Positions 18,635 through 28,525 of a DNA stretch of 64,000 nucleotides are shown one piece after another (position 1 is the stretch's first letter; every line of letters begins with the position of its first letter). Under the pieces are notes generated by a model. The model had not been told where the DNA came from, made no database searches, and saw only the letters and a list, made by a program, of their open reading frames with translations. Both the position numbers and the translations under genes were made by a program. Location: the NCBI RefSeq assembly GCF_024582835.1, contig NZ_CP102097.1, positions 186,001-250,000 of the forward strand, read 5' to 3'. The stretch is from Vibrio japonicus. GTDB taxonomy: Bacteria; Pseudomonadota; Gammaproteobacteria; Enterobacterales; Vibrionaceae.

Positions 18635-21600
18635 ACATCTTGCTGATTTCGGAATGCAGTAAACAAGCATTGATAGAAACGCGGCGTGTGCTAGATCAGT
18701 TTGGTGAGCGTAAAGGACAGCGCTGCTGGCAAACACCCATCACTTATGAAGGGATGAAAACCCTGCGCATGTTGCTGAAAAAGAGCGCGCGCAAAAACAC
18801 CGCCGTCGCCTGCTATCGCATTTATGGAAAGAACCACACCGAGTTAATGTGGGTTGTGGGAAAGCGTAGCAAGTTTAATCTAGAAGGTACTGTACCAACT
18901 AACCGCACCCAGCGTGATATCCTGCGTGCCAGCGATGAAAGCAGCATGCACAGTAATCAAGCTATTGCTTTGATGGCAGGCATTGCCGGACTATTTCACG
19001 ACTTTGGAAAAGCGAACACCTTATTTCAAAATAAGCTACGTGGCAAAGGGAATGGATATGAACCCTACCGTCATGAATGGGTCTCAATGCAACTCTTCTT
19101 AGCTTTTGTTGCGGGTCGTGATGATAGAACCTGGCTAAGCGCACTGTGCGACTTAAAAGCAAACCACGAGGAATCTCGGCTTAATACATTTGAGTTAAGT
19201 GAAAGTGTCGTATTTAGGGATATTGCTGCATACAGCCCACTCGCAGCGGCCATTGCATGGTTGATTGTCTCACATCATCGCCTGCCCCAACAGCAAGGTA
19301 AAACGTCACCGAACCAAGAGATCAATGCTGCTGACCGCTGGTTCCATCAAGGGATCGGCGTTGAATGGAACGCTGCAAATCATCTCAATACCAACTTTTC
19401 TGACACAGAGAAAAAACTGTGCGCTGAATTTCCTTATGGTTTACCTTTGCAAAGTGGCACATGGCGGGCCAAAGCGGCATCCCTAGCAACTCGAGCACTG
19501 CAATTACCAAACTTACGTGACTATGCGCGTATAGACCTCGCTTACCCAATGCATGTGGCGCGCATGGTGCTTATGCTGGCAGACCATGCATACTCATCAG
19601 ACATCGCCCATACACACTGGCAAGACAGCAATTATCAGGCCTACGCCAATACCGACCGTAAAACCAAAACGCTCAAGCAAAAGCTCGACGAACATTGCGT
19701 CGGTGTCGGTCATAACGCTTATCTCCTAGCCAAAGTATTGCCGAGTTTACGCAGTGCACTACCCACCTTGATCCGCCACCCTATGCTGAAAAAGCGCGTC
19801 AGTCACCCCAAATTTCGCTGGCAAAATAGCGCCTATGAAGTGTTATCTGGTGCAAAACCAAAGGCAGATCAGCAAGGGTTATTCGCTGTTTTGGCAAGCT
19901 CGACGGGAACTGGTAAAACGATCGCGGGCGCGAAGATGGCGTATGCACTGGGTGATCAGCAACAAGGGTGCCGTTTTAGTGTGGCATTGGGTTTGCGCAC
20001 ATTAACATTACAAACAGGCGATGCGCTCAAAGAAACATTAAGCCTTGACGATGATGACATCGCCGTGACCATTGGCTCACAGGCTGTTAAAGATCTCTAC
20101 ATCCACAACAAGAAAGATCTAGAGGCAGCGAGAGAATCGGCCACGCAATTCACTGGCAGTGAGTCACAGCAGATGTTTGCCGATGACTATGTGAAATACG
20201 ATGGTGAGCTAGAGAACACCTATTTAAACCGCTGGCTCAAAGATGACTGTCGCGCCAGTCTTCACAAACTGATCAGCGCCCCTATTTCGGTCAGTACCAT
20301 TGATCACCTGATCCCCGCGACCGAAGGTGTGCGAGGCGGACGTCAAATAGGCCCGATGCTGCGTTTGATGACCAGTGATTTGATCCTTGATGAGCCAGAC
20401 GATTTTGATGTGGCCGATTTACCCGCATTATGTCGGTTGGTGTATTGGGCCGGCTTATTGGGTTCACGGGTTATCCTTTCTTCAGCGACACTACCGCCCG
20501 CCTTGGTCAGCGACCTATTCGATGCCTACGTGCATGGGCGAAAACAATACAATGTGGCGAACGGTCATGCGCAAAGCGATGCGGTTGTGGCTGCTTGGGT
20601 CGATGAATTTAGCGCTAACAGTGAGACAGTTGCAAACAAGACCGATTTTAAACAGCTGCATGACCAGTTCGTTGATGAGCGAGTGAAACAACTTTCCAAA
20701 ACCAGCGACCCAATACACAGAGGGGCGCTGATAACGCTAGAGAATGAAAGCGATAATCCAGTGGATGTCTTCGCCCAAACCATTCTCAACCATGCACAAG
20801 ATCTCTCGCGTCATCATCATACCGAACAAGCGGATAAGACCTTTTCAGCGGGTTTAGTCCGAATGGCAAATATTGAGCCCATGCTGGCAGTCGCGAGTCG
20901 ATTATTTTCGCTATCCCCACAACCAGATACCCGCATTCATTATTGCGTCTACCACAGCCAACAACCGTTGTTGGTACGCTCTACGCTTGAAAATGAACTC
21001 GATAGCCTACTCAAACGTGATCCCAACACACCGATTACAGCGCACCCAAAAGTACAGCAGATGATGGCGAACGCCCCTGAAAAGCACCACGTATTTGTAG
21101 TATTAGCAACACCCGTTGCTGAGGTAGGTCGTGATCATGATTACGATTGGGCCATTGCTGAACCCAGCTCAATACGTTCCATTATCCAACTATCCGGTCG
21201 GGTCCAGCGTCACCGCCGCCTTGCACAGCAAGTGCCAAATATATTAATTTTCAATAAGAACTTTAACGCGTGTCAAAATCGTTTTCCTGCCTATTGCAAA
21301 CCCGGGTTCGAATCGAACCAATCCTATCGTCTCAATAGCGCCAAGCCAGATACAGACAGCCAGTGGCTTAGCCTGACAACCCATGATCTCGCTGATCCCG
21401 CACTACTCCCAGAAAACGCCTTCGATGTAATCAGTGCTGCGCCTCGTGTCCAACAACCCAAAGAATTATATTGCCGTGAAACCAGACGTGCCAATGGCTT
21501 CATCGCACTGGAACATTTGGCCTTGAACTTCAACTTACGAGACAAAGGCAGGGTGTGGTGGGCATCCGACTATGCCCACCTATTTGGCGAAATTCAACGC

Positions 21601-21945
21601 CAGACTCCGTTTAGACAAAGTGTGCCGAGCATTGAATACATCGTTGAAGTCGATGAGGGTTGCTCAATGGTCACACTATTGGAGTGGGACGATTTGGGTG
21701 AAGAATTTATTGACTCCGATAAGGTGAAACTTGCACCACAGTTGGCACTCGCAGAAGGCATTAGTGCATTTGGGGAAAGCAATCTTGCACAACAAATACA
21801 AGAACTGGCAGAAACGCGCGAGATAGAATTTGAGACCGCACAACGCCGTTATAGCACCATTCAGCTTAGAGAACTGACCAAAGGTAAACAGTGGCTCTAT
21901 TCACCGTTATTAGGGCTCTTTGAGGGAGAATATTTCACACCATGA
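18631..21945 (+). CDS. cas3: Cas2-Cas3 fusion, type I-F helicase-nuclease
   Basis: 1104-aa fusion specific to type I-F. Residues about 1-95 are the Cas2-like domain, which docks Cas1. The HD nuclease follows, with H123-D124 in LFHDFGK, H148 in YRHEW and the HH pair in LIVSHHRLP. The superfamily 2 helicase has Walker A SSTGTGKT at 423-430, the DEPD box at 587-590, SAT at 618-620 and motif VI QLSGRVQR at 853-860. It is recruited by the Csy complex to degrade target DNA and also joins Cas1 in primed adaptation. All motifs look intact. It overlaps cas1 by four bases and is 34 bases before csy1. Confidence 0.97.
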   Translation: MNILLISECSKQALIETRRVLDQFGERKGQRCWQTPITYEGMKTLRMLLKKSARKNTAVACYRIYGKNHTELMWVVGKRSKFNLEGTVPTNRTQRDILRASDESSMHSNQAIALMAGIAGLFHDFGKANTLFQNKLRGKGNGYEPYRHEWVSMQLFLAFVAGRDDRTWLSALCDLKANHEESRLNTFELSESVVFRDIAAYSPLAAAIAWLIVSHHRLPQQQGKTSPNQEINAADRWFHQGIGVEWNAANHLNTNFSDTEKKLCAEFPYGLPLQSGTWRAKAASLATRALQLPNLRDYARIDLAYPMHVARMVLMLADHAYSSDIAHTHWQDSNYQAYANTDRKTKTLKQKLDEHCVGVGHNAYLLAKVLPSLRSALPTLIRHPMLKKRVSHPKFRWQNSAYEVLSGAKPKADQQGLFAVLASSTGTGKTIAGAKMAYALGDQQQGCRFSVALGLRTLTLQTGDALKETLSLDDDDIAVTIGSQAVKDLYIHNKKDLEAARESATQFTGSESQQMFADDYVKYDGELENTYLNRWLKDDCRASLHKLISAPISVSTIDHLIPATEGVRGGRQIGPMLRLMTSDLILDEPDDFDVADLPALCRLVYWAGLLGSRVILSSATLPPALVSDLFDAYVHGRKQYNVANGHAQSDAVVAAWVDEFSANSETVANKTDFKQLHDQFVDERVKQLSKTSDPIHRGALITLENESDNPVDVFAQTILNHAQDLSRHHHTEQADKTFSAGLVRMANIEPMLAVASRLFSLSPQPDTRIHYCVYHSQQPLLVRSTLENELDSLLKRDPNTPITAHPKVQQMMANAPEKHHVFVVLATPVAEVGRDHDYDWAIAEPSSIRSIIQLSGRVQRHRRLAQQVPNILIFNKNFNACQNRFPAYCKPGFESNQSYRLNSAKPDTDSQWLSLTTHDLADPALLPENAFDVISAAPRVQQPKELYCRETRRANGFIALEHLALNFNLRDKGRVWWASDYAHLFGEIQRQTPFRQSVPSIEYIVEVDEGCSMVTLLEWDDLGEEFIDSDKVKLAPQLALAEGISAFGESNLAQQIQELAETREIEFETAQRRYSTIQLRELTKGKQWLYSPLLGLFEGEYFTP

Positions 21946-21979
21946 CACAACAATGTGAATTATCACAACAGGAGGTGGC

Positions 21980-23263
21980 ATGCCATCAACATTAACTGAG
22001 CGAATTGTTGCCTACATTGCAGAGCGAAAGGCAACAAAACAAGAAGCGCTCGATAAAGAGATCAGCAAAGCAGGTGACGATAACGCCACACTCGCCTTGC
22101 TATCTGAAACGCAACGCAAGCTCAATACCGATTTTACTACCAACACATGGCTTGATGGCGCGGCCAAAAAGGCTGGGCAGATCAGCATGGCAACCCATGC
22201 GGTTAAGTTCACTCATAGTGCCGCAAAGGGCAGTAATCTCCTTGCTGAACAACTGGGTCACGACAATCGCTATATTGATACCTTCTGTCTCGCACAACCA
22301 GCCGTTGATGCGGTCGGAAATGCAGCAGCACTGGATGTCGCGAAGTTGCTGCAACTGACAGACGATACTGGTAAAAGTCTGCTGCAATATCTCAAGCAAG
22401 GGCAATCTGCCCCGTTGGATCCATTGACTGACGACCATGCACAACTGACAAGCTGGGTCGACGGTTTATCAGCGGCATTACAAAACCGTGCGCCAAGTAG
22501 CCATACACTCAGTAAACAGGTCTATTTCCCCGTTGCAGAAGACCCTTCTGGGTACCACCTTCTTGCGCCCATGTATTCTTCATCCCTGTCTCAGGCTGTA
22601 TACAACGAAATTCAACATTCGCGCTTTAGCCAAGAAATGAAAGCCGTTCGTGATGCACGTAAAGCCAATAAAGCCGATAACAAGATGTTGGTGGCCTATC
22701 CTGATATCGCCATCACTGTCGCAGGTGGATCGAAGCCGCAAAACATATCTCAACTTAACTCGGGTCGAGGAGGTTTAACTTATTTGCTCAACGCACGTGC
22801 TCCTGAGTGGCAAAGCCAGCTGCCAAGGCTGAGTCAAACACCAGTGATATTTGAACAGTATGCGGTCCGTGCCGCCACTCGCCCACTGATTCATCGCTTG
22901 GCTACCTTTATCAAAGCAAATAAAGACGAAATCAGTACCCAATCTCACCGCGAAGCCCTTGAGCAAAAGGTAGATGAGATCGCCGAAGCCGCTTTGAATG
23001 CCGTGGCCGCTTGGCAAACACTACCAGCGGGATGGAGTAACGCGTATTCGCAACTTTCTGCATTTACCGCACGATGGCTCGACCCTGCCAACCCCAAATG
23101 GCAGGAAGAAAACGACGACTGGCGTGAACCGCTGAGCACGGAGTTTGGTTTGTGGCTTAAAGACAGTGTTGTCGCAGCGGGACGGCGTGAATTCATACTC
23201 GGTGCAGGCGAAGCCGATGAATGGCGGCAACAATTTAAGCAGCTGCTTTGGGAGGTGAATTAA
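21980..23263 (+). CDS. csy1: Csy1 (Cas8f), large subunit of the type I-F Cascade
   Basis: 427-aa protein that, with Csy2, caps the 5' handle of the crRNA and recognises the PAM on target DNA. The assignment rests on position (between cas2-3 and csy2), length close to P. aeruginosa Csy1 (about 434) and the family-like segment around residues 240-265 (SKPQNISQLNSGRGG). AGGAGG lies just before the ATG. It shares one base with the start of csy2 (TAATG), so the two are translationally coupled. Confidence 0.94.
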   Translation: MPSTLTERIVAYIAERKATKQEALDKEISKAGDDNATLALLSETQRKLNTDFTTNTWLDGAAKKAGQISMATHAVKFTHSAAKGSNLLAEQLGHDNRYIDTFCLAQPAVDAVGNAAALDVAKLLQLTDDTGKSLLQYLKQGQSAPLDPLTDDHAQLTSWVDGLSAALQNRAPSSHTLSKQVYFPVAEDPSGYHLLAPMYSSSLSQAVYNEIQHSRFSQEMKAVRDARKANKADNKMLVAYPDIAITVAGGSKPQNISQLNSGRGGLTYLLNARAPEWQSQLPRLSQTPVIFEQYAVRAATRPLIHRLATFIKANKDEISTQSHREALEQKVDEIAEAALNAVAAWQTLPAGWSNAYSQLSAFTARWLDPANPKWQEENDDWREPLSTEFGLWLKDSVVAAGRREFILGAGEADEWRQQFKQLLWEVN

Positions 23264-24195
23264 TGCAATACCTAGTTTTAAAACACATCCGTATCGCCAA
23301 TGCGAATGCCATTTCTGGCCTGACGTGGGGCTTTCCAGCTGTAAGCCACTTTCTCGGTTTTACTCATGCACTATCGCGAAAAGCACAAAACAGTCAGCAT
23401 CAGCTCACCCTCACTGGCTGCGGAATTGTCTGCCATCAACATCAGGTCCATTGCTACCGAGATACCCTATACGAGCCTTATGGTTTTGCGCTGACTCGCA
23501 ACCCGCTAACAAAAGAGGGCAAAACCGCACCCATTGTCGAAGAAGGCCGTATGCACCTCACGGTATCGTTGATCATTGAATGTGAAGGGTTGAACACATC
23601 CTGCGAGCAAACCAAAACTGAACAGTTGAATTTCATCAAGCAGTTAGCGCAGAGCCACAAACTGGCTGGCGGCACAATCACCGCCATCCACGATTGTTAT
23701 CAACTTGATCCTACTCACCATAAACGTGAACTGCGTAAATTGTTACCGGGATTTGTGCTGGCCGATGCGAGCTCGTGCTTGGCTGCTCTCAATGAATCAG
23801 AGCCAAATGATGCACTGCAGCATTGGCTCGACTTTTCTGCGCTGAAATATGCCAGCGAAGTAAGAGAAAGCGAAGATGGCGAAGAGCAAGTGAGCTGGGA
23901 GCGTGTCGCCAAGCCATTTTCAGGCTATCTCGTTCCGGTGCAAATCGGCTACAAAAAAATTGCGCCAACGTTCGCGGCAGGTGAAGTAGCGAATGTCCGC
24001 GATAGCCAATCACCCGTCAGTTTTGTCGAATCGGTCTACAGCGTAGCTGAGTGGATCGGTAGCCCGAGCCGTATTAACAGCCTCCGCGACATGATTTGGC
24101 AATACCGTTACCACGATCCGTTTTATGTCTGTCACACCGCATCAGTAGCGGCAACACAGTTTATGTCGAACGAAGACCTCAATGACGATTTTTAA
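23263..24195 (+). CDS. csy2: Csy2 (Cas5f), type I-F Cascade subunit
   Basis: 310-aa RAMP-fold protein that pairs with Csy1 at the 5' end of the crRNA. The start at 23263 (ATG overlapping the csy1 stop by one base) is preferred over 23248, because it gives the typical N-terminus (MQYLVLKHIRIANANAISG), which matches the family, and the longer form would be buried in csy1. Csy2 proteins are about 300-330 aa, so the length fits. Sixteen bases separate it from csy3. Confidence 0.94.
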   Translation: MQYLVLKHIRIANANAISGLTWGFPAVSHFLGFTHALSRKAQNSQHQLTLTGCGIVCHQHQVHCYRDTLYEPYGFALTRNPLTKEGKTAPIVEEGRMHLTVSLIIECEGLNTSCEQTKTEQLNFIKQLAQSHKLAGGTITAIHDCYQLDPTHHKRELRKLLPGFVLADASSCLAALNESEPNDALQHWLDFSALKYASEVRESEDGEEQVSWERVAKPFSGYLVPVQIGYKKIAPTFAAGEVANVRDSQSPVSFVESVYSVAEWIGSPSRINSLRDMIWQYRYHDPFYVCHTASVAATQFMSNEDLNDDF

Positions 24196-24211
24196 GAATA
24201 AGGGATAGAAA

Positions 24212-25198
24212 ATGACAAAATTAACAACACCTTCCGTACTCGCTTTCGAATCTAAACTAGCGTGCTCAGATGCCTTAATGTACGCAGGGAACTGGCAACA
24301 ACGTGACAAGGTTGATGCATGGCAGCCAATATCCGTCATTGAAAAAGCAGTACGCGGTACCATCTCTAACAGAGTCAAAGGCGCGAAGGCGAGCAAAATT
24401 GACGCAGAAGTAGAAAAAGCCAACCTACAAACCGTCGACAATGCCGCACTGCCTTTCGATGCTGATACCCTAAAGCTAGAATTTACCCTGCGTGTACTGG
24501 GTGATTTATCAACGCCGTCAACATGTAACAACCCAGATTATCAAACAGCTTTAGCCGCCATGATCCGCCAGTACGTTGAGAATAATGGCTTCAAAGTGGT
24601 CGCTCATCGCTACGCTTCCAACCTCGCGAATGGCCGTTTCCTGTGGCGTAATCGCGTCGGTGCGGAAGCCGTAGAAGTACGTATCTCTCACCATGACAAA
24701 CAGTGGGTGTTTGATGCCCACGCACTCACTTTAAAAGCGTTTGACGAGCAAAACCAAGACTTAGCTGACATTGCTTCCATCATCGAACAAGGGCTAATGG
24801 GTGAAAAAGCGACACTGCTAAAAATAGAAGCGTTTAGTCAGTTAGGTGACGGGCAAACTGTCTTCCCTTCTCAAGAGCTAGTGATGAACTCAGGTAGCGG
24901 AAACAAGAGTAAATTCCTATATCAACTGAACGGCCAAGCAGCGATGCACTCGCAAAAGGTTGGCAATGCACTGCGCACCATCGACACTTGGTACCCGCAG
25001 GCGGATGAGTTCGGACCTATTGCGATTGAGCCCTATGGTAGCGTGACCAATCGCGGCGTCGCTTATCGCAAGCCGAAAGAGAAGACCGACTTTTACAACC
25101 TGCTGGACAATTGGCTACTCAAAGATCAAGCGCCAGAACTAGAGCAGCAGCATTATGTCATGGCGATGCTGATCCGTGGCGGCGTATTCGGGGAGTAA
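24212..25198 (+). CDS. csy3: Csy3 (Cas7f), backbone of the type I-F Cascade
   Basis: 328-aa RAMP-fold subunit, present in six copies along the crRNA in the known I-F complex. N-terminus ([26 protein letters not shown]) and the GNKSKF and NRGVAYR stretches are family-like. AAGGG ribosome site before the ATG. It ends two bases before the csy4 start, so they are coupled. Confidence 0.95.
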   Translation: MTKLTTPSVLAFESKLACSDALMYAGNWQQRDKVDAWQPISVIEKAVRGTISNRVKGAKASKIDAEVEKANLQTVDNAALPFDADTLKLEFTLRVLGDLSTPSTCNNPDYQTALAAMIRQYVENNGFKVVAHRYASNLANGRFLWRNRVGAEAVEVRISHHDKQWVFDAHALTLKAFDEQNQDLADIASIIEQGLMGEKATLLKIEAFSQLGDGQTVFPSQELVMNSGSGNKSKFLYQLNGQAAMHSQKVGNALRTIDTWYPQADEFGPIAIEPYGSVTNRGVAYRKPKEKTDFYNLLDNWLLKDQAPELEQQHYVMAMLIRGGVFGE

Positions 25199-25200
25199 GT

Positions 25201-25755
25201 ATGGACTACTATTTGGATATTCAGGTACTCCCCGATTTGGACATTTCAGCTCCAGCGCTAATGAACAATTTATTCGCCAAATTCCACCGAAGCATGACTC
25301 AAACACTTCCCGGTGAAATTGCAGTGAGCTTCCCCAAATACCACCGCTCATTAGGTGATGTACTTCGGTTGCATGGCACTGAACAAAATTTAAGTCAACT
25401 AATGGCATTACAATGGCTAAAAGGACTGAGGGACTACACCGACGTGAGCGACATTCGCAGCGTGCCAACTGATGTTAAAGGGTATCGCAATGTGTATCGC
25501 GTGCAAAAAAAGTCCGTGCATAATCGTCGTAAACGTTCAATTGCCAAAGGTTGGTTGTCAGAAGAGGAAGCAATTCATCGCATCCCCGATGAAGCGCAAA
25601 AAATGTTGAAACTCCCCTTCTTACAGTTAAAAAGCTTATCTAGTCAGCAAAACATGCGTGTGTATGTCGCCCTAGGTGAGCTGCTGTCAGAGCCAACGAC
25701 TGGGCCTATCAACAGCTACGGTTTAAGTAAGACAGCAACCGTACCTTGGTTCTAG
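25201..25755 (+). CDS. csy4: Csy4 (Cas6f), CRISPR RNA endonuclease
   Basis: 184-aa endoribonuclease that cuts the repeat RNA at the base of its hairpin and stays bound to the 3' end of the crRNA. The start at 25201 is supported because it places the catalytic histidine at H29 (LFAKFHRS), the same number as H29 in P. aeruginosa Csy4; an upstream start at 25111 lies inside csy3. The C-terminus NSYGLSKTATVPWF is a hallmark of the family, and the basic RRKRS stretch near residue 105 fits the arginine-rich helix that grips the RNA stem. It is the last cas gene, 136 bases before the first repeat. Confidence 0.97.
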   Translation: MDYYLDIQVLPDLDISAPALMNNLFAKFHRSMTQTLPGEIAVSFPKYHRSLGDVLRLHGTEQNLSQLMALQWLKGLRDYTDVSDIRSVPTDVKGYRNVYRVQKKSVHNRRKRSIAKGWLSEEEAIHRIPDEAQKMLKLPFLQLKSLSSQQNMRVYVALGELLSEPTTGPINSYGLSKTATVPWF

Positions 25756-25891
25756 TCTCCCTGACCCTTTTTTTCTCACCGCTGTAAGTGATTGATTTTA
25801 TATCAGCATTCGCTACGGCGAAAAAAAGGGTTTTCTTGGTTAGTTTCCCACAAGCTCTTTAAGAATCAGGTGTTATACCGTATTATCTTCA
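25756..25891 (+). promoter_or_regulatory. CRISPR leader
   Basis: 136-bp AT-rich stretch between csy4 and the first repeat. It must hold the array promoter and the sequence read by the adaptation machinery. The leader side is assigned because repeats are perfect here and degenerate at the other end. It contains a 12-bp perfect inverted repeat (25764-25775 and 25820-25831, ACCCTTTTTTTC and its complement) whose function is unknown. Confidence 0.8.
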
Positions 25892-27839
25892 CTTCACTGC
25901 CGCACAGGCAGCTAAGAAATGCAGGATTTCATCACTCTGATTTAACTCAATCTTCACTGCCGCACAGGCAGCTAAGAAAGTTGAAATGGCAGGGGTGAAC
26001 GACACCGACGTCTTCACTGCCGCACAGGCAGCTAAGAAAGTCACGTGGCGCAGTGCGTCGGTGCTCTTTGCCTTCACTGCCGCACAGGCAGCTAAGAAAT
26101 TGCATCCATCTCAGTGCGGCGATCACACCATCTTCACTGCCGCACAGGCAGCTAAGAAACCAAACGTGAAATAACCATACGGGTTAAACAACTTCACTGC
26201 CGCACAGGCAGCTAAGAAAAGGAAGGCGGCTTCTATTTCTGGGGCAACCGCCTTCACTGCCGCACAGGCAGCTAAGAAAAATATGTGGCTTCGTACTGTT
26301 GTGAAGGCAGACTTCACTGCCGCACAGGCAGCTAAGAAAGAAAATGCCCTTTGAATGGTTGTAACGGCGTTCTTCACTGCCGCACAGGCAGCTAAGAAAA
26401 CAGCGCGATGGCTGCCCATTCGTGAATTGACCTTCACTGCCGCACAGGCAGCTAAGAAATGATGGGGTTTCGGTGGTGTCGATAAGCGCCACTTCACTGC
26501 CGCACAGGCAGCTAAGAAAATGAACGCAATATAAAGCGCCACATACATGGTCTTCACTGCCGCACAGGCAGCTAAGAAAATGATGCATTCTAAACCCTTC
26601 CCATTCGTCTACTTCACTGCCGCACAGGCAGCTAAGAAAATGATTGAGCACTACGTTCTTTGATTCTTTAACTTCACTGCCGCACAGGCAGCTAAGAAAA
26701 ACAGCATGGATGAGTTTACCCCACCAAAATACTTCACTGCCGCACAGGCAGCTAAGAAAAAGAAAACGGCGGGGGATGTCAGACAGTATGACTTCACTGC
26801 CGCACAGGCAGCTAAGAAAATATTACACCGCCGTCATGTTATGCCAGAAACCTTCACTGCCGCACAGGCAGCTAAGAAAAACAACGTGGTAAAAATTAGG
26901 TAACGAAAAGTCTTCACTGCCGCACAGGCAGCTAAGAAATATGGCTATCTGACCTTTCACGTTTAGCTGCCCTTCACTGCCGCACAGGCAGCTAAGAAAA
27001 ATGAGTCAGCCGCTTTGCTGTTAGATTCAATCTTCACTGCCGCACAGGCAGCTAAGAAATTGCTCGCGCCGTTGGCGTCTGCGCCCATTTGCTTCACTGC
27101 CGCACAGGCAGCTAAGAAAGTTAGGCCCGTGTTGGGGTCAATGCCTTGCTGCTTCACTGCCGCACAGGCAGCTAAGAAATCTTGTATAATTGACTGTATT
27201 CCATTGTTTAACTTCACTGCCGCACAGGCAGCTAAGAAAAAGTTCACTTTAAAGCAGGCTCGCCCGTTCCACTTCACTGCCGCACAGGCAGCTAAGAAAA
27301 TTATCGATAAATGTCGCGCGATATGGATAACCTTCACTGCCGCACAGGCAGCTAAGAAACGGCACTAAACCCCGTGCCAAACTATGCGCTTCTTCACTGC
27401 CGCACAGGCAGCTAAGAAAAGAACATTTGAAACCATTTTACTTTCGCTTGTCTTCACTGCCGCACAGGCAGCTAAGAAAGGCAGCCCTTGCAGCGCCAGT
27501 AGCAATACGGGCTTCACTGCCGCACAGGCAGCTAAGAAATTATTGTGATAACCATCATCTTCCAGCGTAAACTTCACTGCCGCACAGGCAGCTAAGAAAA
27601 GCAACGTCGATGATTTAATTACGCAAGCGATCTTCACTGCCGCACAGGCAGCTAAGAAAAGAGGCCGCTTCATCTCTACGTGATATAGCTTCTTCACTGC
27701 CGCACAGGCAGCTAAGAAAAAACGCTGAATATGAATTGTCATTTGGTGCAACTTCACTGCCGCACAGGCAGCTAAGAAAACTCACACAGCAAGCTAGTGG
27801 AACTATGTCGACTTCACTGCCGCACAGGCAGCCAATTGA
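25892..27839 (+). CRISPR. Type I-F CRISPR array, 33 repeats and 32 spacers
   Basis: 28-bp repeat beginning CTTCACTGCCGCACAGGCAG and ending CTAAGAAA, at a strict 60-bp period (32-bp spacers) from 25892. The first 32 repeats look identical. The last (27812-27839) keeps the first 21 bases and then decays, which marks the leader-distal end. Each repeat has the short hairpin CTGCC-GCACA-GGCAG recognised by Cas6f in type I-F. The repeat closely resembles known I-F repeats of enterobacteria. No spacer is obviously repeated. Spacer targets cannot be found without a search. Reading frames that cross the array are an effect of the 60-bp (20-codon) period and are not genes. Confidence 0.98.
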
Positions 27840-28082
27840 GCCAAACAAATGCTCTGTACCATTGTCTGTATACGGCAACAGTATTCCATCTAAGCTACTG
27901 TATTCCATTACTCAAGAGTCGACCTAGTTCTCACTGTCTAGTTTTTCCACGTTGAATGACGATATTTTGAACTTTATTGTCGATTAAATCAGTTTAAGAT
28001 GACCCTTAATGGTTGCTGTAGTCAGGTCATTTCTTGGTCGGGCTACTTGGCAAGATAAAAACACTTAGACAAGGTATCAAGC
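27840..28082. other. 243-bp intergenic region after the CRISPR array
   Basis: No gene seen. It holds the array's downstream flank and the promoter region of ydhR. A duplicated TATTCCAT motif (about 27883 and 27900) is the only small repeat noticed. Confidence 0.4.
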
Positions 28083-28388
28083 ATGAAAAAATTACTTCAG
28101 ATTAATTTCTCTTTTAATGGTCCATTTGGAGAGGATATGTCTAATGGATTAAAAGCGTTAGCTGAGTCGATAAATCAGGAGCCAGGATTTATCTGGAAGA
28201 TTTGGACAGAGAATGAAAAAGGGAAAGAAGCTGGCGGTATCTACCTTTTTGAAGACGAGGCTTCTGCACAATCTTACCTTGAAATGCACACCGCTCGCCT
28301 GAAACAATTTGGGGTTGAAGAAGTACATACCAAAATTTTTGATGTCAACGTACCGCTTACAGAAATAAATAAAGGTTCTCTTGGCTAA
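28083..28388 (+). CDS. ydhR: YdhR-family putative monooxygenase
   Basis: 101-aa protein, the same length as E. coli YdhR and nearly the same in several blocks ([45 protein letters not shown]). The family has a dimeric ferredoxin-like fold related to antibiotic biosynthesis monooxygenases; no physiological substrate is established. It is a single-gene unit next to the CRISPR array. A large hairpin follows the gene: stem AATGGCAGG (28436-28444) with CCTGCCATT (28471-28479). Confidence 0.92.
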   Translation: MKKLLQINFSFNGPFGEDMSNGLKALAESINQEPGFIWKIWTENEKGKEAGGIYLFEDEASAQSYLEMHTARLKQFGVEEVHTKIFDVNVPLTEINKGSLG

Positions 28389-28435
28389 TTCCTACATCGG
28401 TATCAACACGTAAATCCGCATAGATATGAGTTTAA

Positions 28436-28510
28436 AATGGCAGGTCAACTTGAGGTTAACTCAAATCGTGCCTGCCATTGTGCTAGATAATGTATGAATT
28501 AGTACATGAG
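28436..28510. repeat. Hairpin plus first copy of a dispersed ~50-bp repeat
   Basis: 28461-28510 is about 75-80% identical, without gaps, to 32953-33002 (shared blocks TCAAATCGTGCCT, CCAT, ATGTATGAAT, AGTA). Both copies lie just beyond the stop codon of a minus-strand gene. The 9-bp stem 28436-28444/28471-28479 also makes a hairpin here, with a smaller inner stem TTGAG/CTCAA. Confidence 0.55.
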
Positions 28511-28525
28511 TGGTTCCGACTACCG

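Noticed and set aside
27061..27171. Spacers 20 and 21 both translate on the reverse strand to Gln-x-Gly-x-Asp-x-Asn patterns, suggesting targets in the same protein family.
   Set aside because: Only about ten residues each, so the resemblance is not meaningful without database hits.
25889..27908. Several long reading frames across the CRISPR array, encoding repeats such as FLAACAAVK or SLPHRQLRK.
   Set aside because: The 60-bp period equals 20 codons, so stop-free frames arise automatically from identical repeats. They are not genes.
27895..27912. A 13-base match (ACTGTATTCCATT) between spacer 22 and the sequence just after the array, which could hint at self-targeting.
   Set aside because: Far too short against a 32-base spacer, and plausible by chance in AT-rich DNA.
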